From Cladosporium sp. IMV 00045 (taxonomy: Eukaryota > Ascomycota > Dothideomycetes > Cladosporiales > Cladosporiaceae), in contig MSJI02000807.1 in assembly GCA_001931905.2 (NCBI GenBank), positions 62,001-126,000 on the forward strand: a stretch of 64,000 bases of DNA, given 5' to 3'. A program made the position numbers and the translations under genes. The notes under the pieces were generated by a model. That model was not told where the DNA came from. It saw only the letters and a list, made by a program, of their open reading frames with translations, and made no database searches. Of this stretch, positions 55,646-64,000 are shown piece by piece (position 1 is the stretch's first letter; the number at the start of each line of letters is the position of its first letter).

Positions 55646-58600
55646 ATCGAATGTGCAGGAGGGAGGAAAAGCTAAAAGAGAGCGAAAAGAGGCGTAAACG
55701 AAAGAATAAACAGTCGCGTGAGCCAGGCCCGAATGCAGAGTTTGCAAGTGAATCTGTAAGAATCTGTTCCTCACGAGTGAATGCCAGATCGCGAGGCTAT
55801 CGAGGAGAAAATGCGGCCTCGTGGTTAACTAGACTGTGAGAAAGGACGCCCCATCTCTCAAGGCTTGGGCAGTCCCCATAGGCTAGAGGTATAGCGATGC
55901 GCAAGGGAACCCTCCGACACCCCGAAGAAAAGCGATGGAGAGAAAAACGTTCGAACCCAACTGCTGCCCATTGCGTAGGTTCGGGTCTCGTGGCTTCCAT
56001 GCAAGGCACACTATGCGTCGATCTCTGCCTGGAAGACAGGCTAGGCGGATCTTGCACGCGCACAATACAGTAGTCCCAAACGACGCTATTCCAGCAAAGC
56101 TTTCGACAGCTGGGTCGTTGGTGGATATGGGGCAAGCAATCCTTGCCAGTTGGCAGCCGCAGGGTGGGTAAGACGAGACTGCAATCATCAAAAATCAGGA
56201 AGTAGTCCAAACAAGCGGCCGTTAGCTCTTTGGGTTCGGCGCCAGCAGCCGGGGCCTCTGCTAACGACGTCTCAATAGTCTCTGGCTTAAGCGCAGCCGA
56301 ATCACCGCAGTCAAGACTAGGTAGCTTTTCATCCTGGTCCGCCCTGCGAGTCTTCAACGGCATGTCTGCTATCGTCGGCAGGCAGACATTTGGAGCTTCT
56401 AACCGCCCAAAAGCGAGATCATCAGCCCTGTCGTGCCCTCGTCTAGACACCTGTCGACAGAAAACCCTTTCCCTTCTCATGCAGGATATAGGGTAGAGCG
56501 GGTCCCGAAATTTGGGCCTTGGATTTTGTGCGGATGTCAAAACGGGATAGCAAACTCAGTCTTTGACCGCCTGATGATTGGACATCACGATGATTCGGTT
56601 GCGGGGCACGGACAATGCTCGTAGGAATCAAGGAATCGCTGAGTATTGTTATCGAGAATTCCCCGGACCACTTTCGCGGGAAGGATTCTCCCTGTCTCGT
56701 TTCGTCTTGGTTGGCCATGTGGTTGTTCGCTTAGGGGAAGTCATGGATTGGTGGCTGGTGGCAGACACGAAGAAGTCGATCGGCGCAGGCTTCCCTGGCG
56801 TGTGAGATGCAGAACTATACAGGGTTTCGGGCAGAACTGCAGCTGTCACGCGGTCACAGCTGAGAGATAACCCAAGATTGCAAATGCCGGGCAGCTTAGC
56901 AGCTCGGCGACGACGAGGAAATGCCTGCGACCTTGGGCTTTGTGTTTGTGATCATCGAAATCCAACACGCAAAAAAGCCCAACGGTGGTGTCGAAATGCA
57001 GCACAACAGCACACCAAATGTCCCCGTTCTAACGCACAAAGCCTAATTCTGGCTTCTGAAGGCTTCAGTCTCGTCGACATGTCTCGGTTAGACACTCATA
57101 ATAGTCTTGCTTGATCTACCGGCATCTATCTTTTATTCCACTTTGTCTGGGGCCCATGTATAACGTTCCGAGCAAGTAGGCGAGACCGCGGGCAAGCGTT
57201 CCCTCAATGAGATCTAGCAGTATCATCCTGGTCGCAGTTGGCGAATGACAGCGTTTCCTCTCTTCCGGCATGTCACACCGGAGATTAAGGACATCAATCA
57301 AAGATTCAAGCTGACACCCACCCCCAGAAGCCCATGACTACTATTCGGCTGTCGAAGGCTTGCAGACCTCGGATCGTGGGGGAAATGAATGCTGAAAGCA
57401 TCCCGTCCGATTGAGTCGCATTCTGTCCCCTAAATCAGAGCGACAAAATAAGTATCTTCATGCTTGCCGAAAGTCACATTCCACCGATGTAAAGTTTCTT
57501 GATACGACATGCGACCATGGCGCAAGACGTGCGTACTATGCATGCATTCAAGGTGCAACATACCTTTTCACACACCAGTCCCGAATTGCGGTGAACCCAG
57601 GGGACTCGTGCTCCATGACTATCTCGCCGTCCTGTGAATCACAGGTAGTCGGGTGGTGTGCACGCAATCTGCTTTTCGAGGCCGTGCCGCTAAACCGCAA
57701 CAGCCGCGGAGTCGCCTCCGAACAGGCGCTGTCGTTCGATGCCGAAAGCGTTGTCTATGGCGCTTATCTCGCTATGTTCCTAATTTCTGGCTCCCTTTTT
57801 CCAGCAGACATCTGTAGCAGCCTTACCCGTAAATCCTGCCAAGAGTCACCAGCGTGTGGATAATTCGAAACGTGGCACCACAGACATGGTAGATTAGGGT
57901 GTGGGTAACTCTCCTAAATGACTTTGCAAGGTGGGCCGTTCACAGATCTCGCAATGTGCCGTATTTTTGCCAAGGTTCACAGGCAAAAGCCGGGCCCTAC
58001 CAGCTAGAAACGCGAATTCCTACGGAGCACCCGACGCGGTGAGAGCAGCTCGAGCAGCACCAGGGCACGATTTCGCGAAGTTCTGATATGCATCTGCCCA
58101 TCGTGTGGGTGCGGGAATTCGTTTCAGAAGGTGTGCTTCTCCCCACTCTCTTGCGTAGAGCTCCAAGATCCAAATGGATCAATGGCGCGTCTCGAGAATT
58201 CCTTTACCGCCAGCCAGACGGACGTGCATTGCTACACTTCGTAGAGCCTGGTCGTCCTTCGGCGTATCTGGCGGGCGCAGTCTCCTTTTGCTTAGCTTGG
58301 CATCTTGGTGGAAACCGTGTCTTCTCTCAACCGCTTGATCGGAAAAATCGACTCCACACACGGAACTCGGGAGAGATGAATGCAGACACGGGCCGAAAGT
58401 TGTCCTCCTACCCTACCATCACCCATGAATATACGATTCGGACAACCCCGGTCTGGCAGGGTGGGAGGAAGCCTAGGATCTACTACGCGAGTAAGGACGT
58501 CGTTGCGTTATTTGAAATCGCAACATACAAAGGCAGAATGACACCCCGCCCCAAAAATACGCCGTCATGTGTTTTTTTCAAGTTGTCCACGGGCTCATTT

Positions 58601-59255
58601 CCCCACATGAAGCGAAGTGAGGTCAAGTTTGAGCTCAAATGGGAGCAACAACACAAGGAAAGAGCAAGTGACGACAGACGTTTATTCCAAGCTCACTCTT
58701 CTTGACCCCACCTAAATATATGCGGCCTATCTGAAGGATATATTCGAATGCCGACGGTAACACTGCGCTATCAGCTCATACAACACAACTATATCAGGGA
58801 CACCTAATAAGCACTCCGGCGCACGCTACAGCCTCACCAATCCTGAAACCAAGTTACTCGGGGGAGACTTTCTAGCTGATGGCATGCAGCGTGACATAGC
58901 TCAACTGGCTCACAAGATCTCCGACATGCCAGTATCTCAGGTCGTTGCGCCTAATTGATGACATGACACGTTTACGTCAATTTGATGTGCGATTCTTCTG
59001 AGGAAGCCCATTTCATTCAACAAAACATACTCCTTGCTTAGCAAGTCAATCAAGTCCGTACAAACTGATCACTCAGCGCAGACCAGTCATGTAGCAAAAG
59101 CATCAAAACAATCGATCGAACTAGGCTATGGCGGTCACGAAAAGCAGAACTCCTCCATTGGGTATCAAAGTCACCCTCCTCACACTCTCCGTACTTGCAA
59201 ATGATCTCCTCACCAGTCTGTGGTCAAGTCTTTCACTCCCAACAAAGCATCCCTC
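55646..59255. other. 3.6-kb gene-poor region
   Basis: The longest stretch without a convincing gene. Open frames of up to about 250 codons (for example 55797-56540 minus, 58088-58705 plus) are low in protein character and overlap frames on the other strand. No transposon domain, terminal repeat or RNA gene was recognised by eye. It could contain non-coding transcripts or decayed sequence. Confidence 0.4.
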
Positions 59256-59739
59256 TTACTCCTTCTTGTGGCCAAGGCCGAGCGCATGCTTGCCCTTCTC
59301 AATAAGCCCAGGCTTCTCGTGCTCTTCCTCTCCCCTGCTGACAGAGCGCTCCTTCTTTTTCTTCTCCTCACCAGTGCCGAGGGTCATCTGGTTGCCCTCG
59401 CCGCCGCGACCCCAGTGGTAGGTGCCGGTTGCAGGCTGGTTGCTGTGGTGCGCCGGCGCGTCTACATCTTGCGCCAGGCGAGCGTTCGCGGCGCTGTCGT
59501 TGGAAACGATGTTGCCAGTGCCTGCGATCGTGTCAGTACGGGTACATCGCATGCGAAAAGAATATGGGCTAATGCGCACCGCCGCGGCCAGTGGTGTAGT
59601 TCTGTTGCTTGATGGTAGGTGTCTGGAGGTCCTTGGGGTCGACGCCCTCGTTCGGGTTGCCGCCCATGTTTCCTGCGCCGCCTCGGCCGTGCGACATGCT
59701 GCGGACAGTTCCTTCGTGTGCGGTGGGCTTGGTGGCCAT
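59256..59739 (-). CDS. DUF3602-type glycine-rich protein
   Basis: Two exons, complement(59256..59521, 59580..59739), give 141 residues. The intron (58 nt, donor GTGCGC) splits one of three GRGGxGN motifs: HGRGGAGN, TGRGGTGN (restored by splicing) and WGRGGEGN. These repeats are the mark of DUF3602 proteins in ascomycetes. The C-terminus is Lys/Glu-rich and ends in GKHALGLGHKKE. The protein is soluble and probably disordered; its function is unknown. It is divergent from the mitochondrial FMP32-like gene. Confidence 0.85.
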
Positions 59740-60479
59740 TGAATGCGATCGAATATGCAAGGCAAGGTTCGCGCGCAGAGGTGGGGGTGTTGTTCGCTTC
59801 TGGCTAGCAGGTATTGACACGTCGTTATCGCAGGGGTGCAGGTGGGATGCTTTTTGAGCTTGTCGCTCTCTTGGAGGTGGCTAGAGTGATAGAAAGATAA
59901 GGTGGAATGTCTTACGAGTATCGCTTGCCAAACCTTTGAGCCGTCAACCAACTCATCGCAAGCTGCCGAAGGTGGGTTGAGCAACGCCCAGATTTAGACG
60001 TCATCGCCGAGAAACTGGGCGCAGGAGCGCAGGACGAAGTGGCATGTTCACTGGAATCGCATAAGACTATTGGGCGAGACTGCCTGTACTGCCAAACAAG
60101 AAGCGACTTTCGTCGCAAACCACCGACGGTCAGTGCTCCGTTGTTGTTGATCATCATCATCAATTGTAGTGAAAAGTGTAAAGTCTAGTGTAAGAGCGAC
60201 AGATAGGCCACGCGCTGGTCATTGGTGTGAACTCCGACGATCTCCGCGCGCCCAGAGATGGCCTCAAACATCCGCGGGCAGGACGAGATAGCAGCCCGTA
60301 ATTAGTCACGTGATAAAGCATACACCTCACTCCCGTCCCTGTCCAACCAAACCCCGCGCTTAGCGGCGGCCTACTTGGGGGACATCTGAGAAACGTCGGC
60401 GCTGATAAGATCTAAATGTGACTACGACAATCAAGATCTCGACTGCATACCAAGACCTCAGGATCAGCAATCTACCAAA
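59740..60479. promoter_or_regulatory. Divergent promoter region, DUF3602 and FMP32-like genes
   Basis: 740 nt between divergent starts, with no coding sequence seen. TCACGTGA at 60306-60313 is a perfect palindrome with an E-box CACGTG core, of the type bound by bHLH regulators. Confidence 0.5.
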
Positions 60480-61286
60480 ATGGCAGCACCTTTAACCCTC
60501 CGCACTCTAGAGGCACTACCTCGTCTCTCGTGGACGGCTAGCGCGATTCGACCCTCAGCAGCCTTCACTCAACAGCCCTTCTTCCAACAACCCAAGTCCC
60601 AAACCTCCCCTTACAGAACGACAGCCACCTCAGCCATAGCAAGACAACGCTGGACCGCCCGCCGCACTCCCCAGCAGCAACACAACAATGTCAGCTCCCA
60701 CACCCAAACCTCGCGCGCCTTCTCCTCCACCCCCGCCCTAGCCAAAGACCACCACTTCGACACGCTGAAATTCGTGCAACGCCTGCAAGCCGAAGGCTTC
60801 AGCGAGGCGCAATCGGAAGCGATGATGAAAGTGCTCTCGGACGTGATTGAGGAATCCATCCAGAACCTGACGCGCACGATGGTGCTGCGCGAGGACCAGG
60901 AGAAGGCGACGTACACGCAAAAGGTGGACTTCGCCAAGCTGCGCTCGGAGCTGCTGAGCGCCGACAGCACCGAGTCGAGTCTGACGAGGGCGTCGCACGA
61001 GCGCCTGACCAACGACCTCGCCAAGCTCAATTCCAAGCTGCGCGACGAGGTGCAGCGCACGCAGTCGAGCGTGCGTCTGGATTTGAACTTGGAGAAGGGC
61101 AGGATTCGCGAGGAGGCGAATAGTCAAGATTTGAAGATCAAGGAGACGGAGACGAGGATTGAGCAGGAGACTGCGGCGCTCAGGGAGAGGTTGGAGGCGG
61201 TCAAGTTCAGCACGTTGCAGTGGCTTATGGGTGTGTGCACGGGTACCGCGGCGATTATTCTTGGTGTGTGGAGATTGTTGATGTGA
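60480..61286 (+). CDS. FMP32/MCUR1-family mitochondrial coiled-coil protein (DUF1640)
   Basis: This 268-residue single exon has a Ser/Thr/Arg/Gln-rich mitochondrial presequence of about 80 residues ending near RAFSSTPALAKD. The DUF1640 domain follows: FDTLKFVQRLQAEGFSEAQ, EAMMKVLSDVIEESI, a long heptad-rich coiled coil (about 130-240), and a C-terminal transmembrane segment with LMGVCTGTAAIILGVWRLL. Relatives (yeast Fmp32, animal MCUR1/CCDC90) are inner-membrane proteins linked to respiratory-complex assembly or calcium uptake regulation. The precise role in this fungus is inferred only from family. Codons are GC-ending. Confidence 0.9.
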   Translation: MAAPLTLRTLEALPRLSWTASAIRPSAAFTQQPFFQQPKSQTSPYRTTATSAIARQRWTARRTPQQQHNNVSSHTQTSRAFSSTPALAKDHHFDTLKFVQRLQAEGFSEAQSEAMMKVLSDVIEESIQNLTRTMVLREDQEKATYTQKVDFAKLRSELLSADSTESSLTRASHERLTNDLAKLNSKLRDEVQRTQSSVRLDLNLEKGRIREEANSQDLKIKETETRIEQETAALRERLEAVKFSTLQWLMGVCTGTAAIILGVWRLLM

Positions 61287-61576
61287 GGGAGATTGCATGA
61301 AAGGGAATGGAGCATGGCAGTAAAGTCAAGACAGACACAGCAGCATTCTCATTTGTTATTCTTAGGGCCGAAGAAACGTCCTCCATCGCATGCTTGGGTA
61401 CCATACACTGTGAGCCCTTGAACATCAACAAAAGAGACCAGACTCTCAATCATCCACAGTCCATCAATCCGGCCCTCAATCCGTCCATCCACTCGTCTTT
61501 CCCACGGCATCGAGCCTCGTGCGTGTATTCCGAGCGATGGGACAGCCACTCTTGCTTTGGGAGGTGGCAGTTGCTC

Positions 61577-62293
61577 TCAGGTTTGTGATGTGGCAGTCAT
61601 TTCCGCCATGTTTCCTCCGAATACCTCAAACGGCGCTGTGAGTGTCGACATTGGCGGCGCGCCCGTCTGCATGGGAGCCGCAGGGTTGACGGTCTGAGGA
61701 GGCACCGGAGAGATCCCTTTGCGCGCATCTTTACGGGCGTGGCGCCAGCGGTGCACCATGATTGCGCTGTATATCAGCTCCAAGACACTGGCGAATAGAA
61801 ACAGGGCCGAGGCTGCTCCGAATATGGGACCCAAAGTACCGTCGAGTAGCAAATACGGAGTAAACCTTGCGATTGCAGCAGCAAGCAAGATCTTGAAGAT
61901 GCTGGACACGAGCGCGAAGACCGGATGCAGTCTCTTGGCCCCGAACAAGACGATGTCGGCAGATGTGAAGAAGGAGGACAGCAGGATCAATCCAAGGGAC
62001 GCCTTGACCGCGAGAAGCACAGCTACTATCACAACTTCCGCAGGAATCTCGTCGCTGATGGAGGAAAACGCAGACGCGAGATCGCCACCGTCGAACGTTT
62101 TCCTGAAGATGATTGCAGAAGCTGTGCAGGCGGCAAGTGATATGGCTTGGGCAACCAAGATAGGAGCCAAGAGACCCTTCTTCCATCGGCCAGAGTAGTT
62201 GGTGGTTACGCCGTCCGCCGCGCCGTCCATAGTCTCCACTGCCGCACCAGAAGTCGGTGCCTTCGCGAAGGGCATGAAGCTGAGGCAATTCAT
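61577..62293 (-). CDS. Four-transmembrane fungal protein of unknown function
   Basis: The ATG at 62293 opens a 238-codon single exon. Four hydrophobic segments are clear: LAPILVAQAISLAACTASAI, VVIVAVLLAVKASLGLILL, VFALVSSIFKILLAAAIARF and ALFLFASVLELIYSAIM. The C-terminal tail is Pro/Thr/Met-rich and soluble, with the basic stretch HRWRHARKDARKG just after the last segment. The layout resembles small fungal integral membrane proteins of unknown role; I do not recognise a family. It converges on the FMP32-like gene with 290 nt between stops. Confidence 0.7.
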   Translation of the reverse strand: MNCLSFMPFAKAPTSGAAVETMDGAADGVTTNYSGRWKKGLLAPILVAQAISLAACTASAIIFRKTFDGGDLASAFSSISDEIPAEVVIVAVLLAVKASLGLILLSSFFTSADIVLFGAKRLHPVFALVSSIFKILLAAAIARFTPYLLLDGTLGPIFGAASALFLFASVLELIYSAIMVHRWRHARKDARKGISPVPPQTVNPAAPMQTGAPPMSTLTAPFEVFGGNMAEMTATSQT

Positions 62294-63620
62294 CGTGATG
62301 AGTGGAAGGCGTCGTAAAAGTTAGACGTGGATCGTGGACGTAGATCGTGAGGCTGCAAAGAACTGTCGTCGATTGATAATGGAAGGGCGATGATGATGAA
62401 GAATGGGTTGTGCTGATGTGAGTTCTGGTGGAGGGAAGAAGAAACGAGAGAGTGGGCGATGGCCGAGAAGTCATTCCAATATTGCTTGCACCTACCTCTT
62501 GCCATGCTGTATGGTTCTGGCAGTCACTGACTGGAGTTGCTGTCGTTATGGTTGAAGGAAGCGTCGAAGAGCGAGAAAGCACGCTCAAGTAGGACCATGG
62601 AGATATGGACCGGAAGGCACCGCTCGCCGCAGCAATCAGACGATGAACATATGAGCATCACATAGGACACACCTTATCCATTCCAGCAATTGAAGATGGC
62701 CTAAGTGAAGAGAACATGTGACTCTCCTGAGGCGCAACATTCGACGACATCTAGACCACTGAAGCTGAACTAGAGGATGCGCGATAAACAAGAGAAGACC
62801 GAAGCACGTACTCAACTGAAACTGAGGAAGAAATCTTCTCGGATTCGAGTATCGCTAGAGATATCGTGATGTTGACATACATCCTTCACGAGTCGGCAAC
62901 CGACATCAGACACGGGTTACGTGGGATCAACTCGATCCGGACGGCGGTTCTGCAGACCTACTCCACTCTCGCCTGGTCCAACGGTTCGTGGCGGTGAATG
63001 GTCAGTCCTGATAGACTCGTGAAGACTGTTCCATTGTGCTCGAAAGATACTGAACATGTCGCCGGAAACACTGGCTCACATTATTATCTAACAACTTGAA
63101 GAAATGATATCAGGAGTCAACAATGAGATCTTGACCGAGGCATCAGGTTGAAGACAGCGGTGGAGGGCACAAAGGGATGCGGCTGAACTCTAAAGAATGG
63201 TCAAAAGTCTATTTCTCAGCCTTTTGCTTCCTTCCGAATCATCACGACACAAGCTTCAAGTACCCTGAGGGATTTGTCTCACCGTATAGCACTTAATTGC
63301 TTCAGGGCTGTTTGTTACTGAAGCTCCGGTCGCAACCTCGCCATCCGCAATATACTCAACACGTCCCCAGGGGCATTCTCGCCACAGAGTGGGACCCCAA
63401 TGGTTCAAAGGCGTGCGTGGCCCTACGGCTGATAGGGCTGGACGGAGGGACGATCATCGTGGCAGAAACTCGGCCTCACCAAGGGCGGCGACGTCAGTGC
63501 TCTGGTTGCTGGGTAGTACGATTCGAATATAAAACTAGGTAGGGGAATCTTTGTGACTCTTGACATTCTGGTATACATCACACGCAAAAAGCACAACCTG
63601 AAACAGGAATTCTGAAGAAA
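62294..63620. other. Intergenic region at the right edge
   Basis: About 1.3 kb between divergent starts. No convincing coding frame was found. The sequence is moderately AT-rich with no evident repeat. Confidence 0.4.
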
Positions 63621-64000
63621 ATGTCTTTCCTTAACAAGCTGGAGAAGGGCTTCGAGGCTGTCAAGGAGAAGTACGAAGAGCACCAGCAGAAGCAGCACCA
63701 GCAGGAACAGCAGCAGCAGCAATCTCAGTATGGCCAAACAGCGGCCTCAGTACGGCAACCAGTACGACCAGCAACAATCCCAATACGGCCAACAACAGCA
63801 AGGCTACGACCGCCCTCCCCCTCCCCCACCCCAAGGAGGCTACTCCCAGCAGCAGCAATCCTACAACTCTCCAGGCCAAAACGTCAACGGCCCCTTCGAA
63901 GTCGCCTTCAACGGCAAGAAAATCCCCGCCGAGCGCAAGAGCTGCACCTCCGGCTGCAAGCCGCTGATGCTGTGGACGCACGGCGCGGGCGGCGGACTGC
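63621..64000 (+). CDS. Gln/Tyr-rich protein, cut by the window end and with an apparent frame break
   Basis: The ATG at 63621 starts MSFLNKLEKGFEAVKEKYEE, followed by a Gln-rich stretch. The Gln/Tyr repeat (SQYGQ) then continues only in another frame (RPQYGNQYDQQQ, QYGQQQQGYDRPPPPPPQGG) through to NGPFEVAFNGKKIPAERKS and the window edge. One extra A in the AAA run at 63736-63738 would explain it, since removing it makes QYGQQRPQYGN. An intron is not possible in so short a space. The product would be a prion-like, Gln/Pro-rich adaptor type protein, but its main domain lies beyond the window, so no function is assigned. Confidence 0.55.
   Translation, partial: MSFLNKLEKGFEAVKEKYEEHQQKQHQQEQQQQQSQYGQTAASVRQPVRPATIPIRPTTARLRPPSPSPTPRRLLPAAAILQLSRPKRQRPLRSRLQRQENPRRAQELHLRLQAADAVDARRGRRT

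Noticed and set aside
55797..56540. 247-codon minus-strand frame in the gene-poor region
   Set aside because: No recognisable domain or splice structure; composition unlike the neighbouring genes.
58088..58705. 205-codon plus-strand frame in the gene-poor region
   Set aside because: Mixed composition and no motif; could be an orphan gene but nothing in the sequence supports it.
1..64000. Transposons, CRISPR arrays, tRNA and rRNA genes
   Set aside because: I searched by eye for terminal repeats, transposase or reverse-transcriptase motifs, regularly spaced repeats and tRNA-like T-arms and found none that I could support.

Overview
The window is a piece of a filamentous ascomycete genome (Pezizomycotina). 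Genes carry short spliceosomal introns (about 41-95 nt, one of 254 nt and one of 1,537 nt) with GTRNGT-type donors and CTAAC-like branch sites. The proteins are fungal throughout: a fungal Frizzled/Smoothened-like GPCR, a Zn2Cys6 regulator, CYP52-type P450s and a DUF3602 protein. A Dothideomycete is my best guess, from general resemblance only. Twenty-six loci are supported. I recognised no tRNA, rRNA or CRISPR array and no complete transposon.

Left arm (1-21.3 kb) is housekeeping: eIF3 subunit m, a 7-TM receptor, a three-exon 71-residue small protein, pyruvate carboxylase, clathrin heavy chain and eIF3 subunit j. The clathrin gene is the most unusual locus. One intron is 1,537 nt long and encloses, on the same strand, an intact 364-codon gene with a GIY-YIG nuclease-like domain followed by two C2H2 zinc fingers. 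This looks like a homing-endonuclease-like or domesticated nuclease gene living inside a nuclear spliceosomal intron.

Middle (21.7-44.7 kb) is an accessory block: a disrupted uncharacterised gene, a Zn2Cys6 regulator with a one-base frame break, a secreted DUF1254/DUF1214-like protein, a BAHD-type acyltransferase, three unrelated cytochromes P450, a sulfotransferase-fold protein, an allantoate-permease-family MFS transporter, a Baeyer-Villiger-type flavin monooxygenase and a HAD phosphatase. It reads like a tailoring, transport and regulation set without any polyketide, peptide or terpene backbone enzyme. It may be a catabolic/detoxification group or part of a metabolite cluster whose scaffold enzyme lies elsewhere.

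Right arm (45.3-64 kb) returns to core genes: succinate dehydrogenase iron-sulfur subunit, a low-complexity Ser/Pro protein, a small secreted protein divergent from the PRP28 helicase, a conserved fungal protein, a DUF3602 protein, an FMP32/MCUR1-type mitochondrial protein, a four-TM protein, and the start of a Gln/Tyr-rich gene cut by the window edge. Three long stretches (9.2-12.1, 46.5-48.6 and 55.6-59.3 kb) show no convincing gene.

Apparent indels interrupt the regulator (about 23.79 kb) and the last gene (about 63.74 kb), and possibly the uncharacterised gene near 23.08 kb. Assembly error should be excluded before any of these is called a pseudogene. All exon coordinates were derived by reading splice sites and frames by eye.
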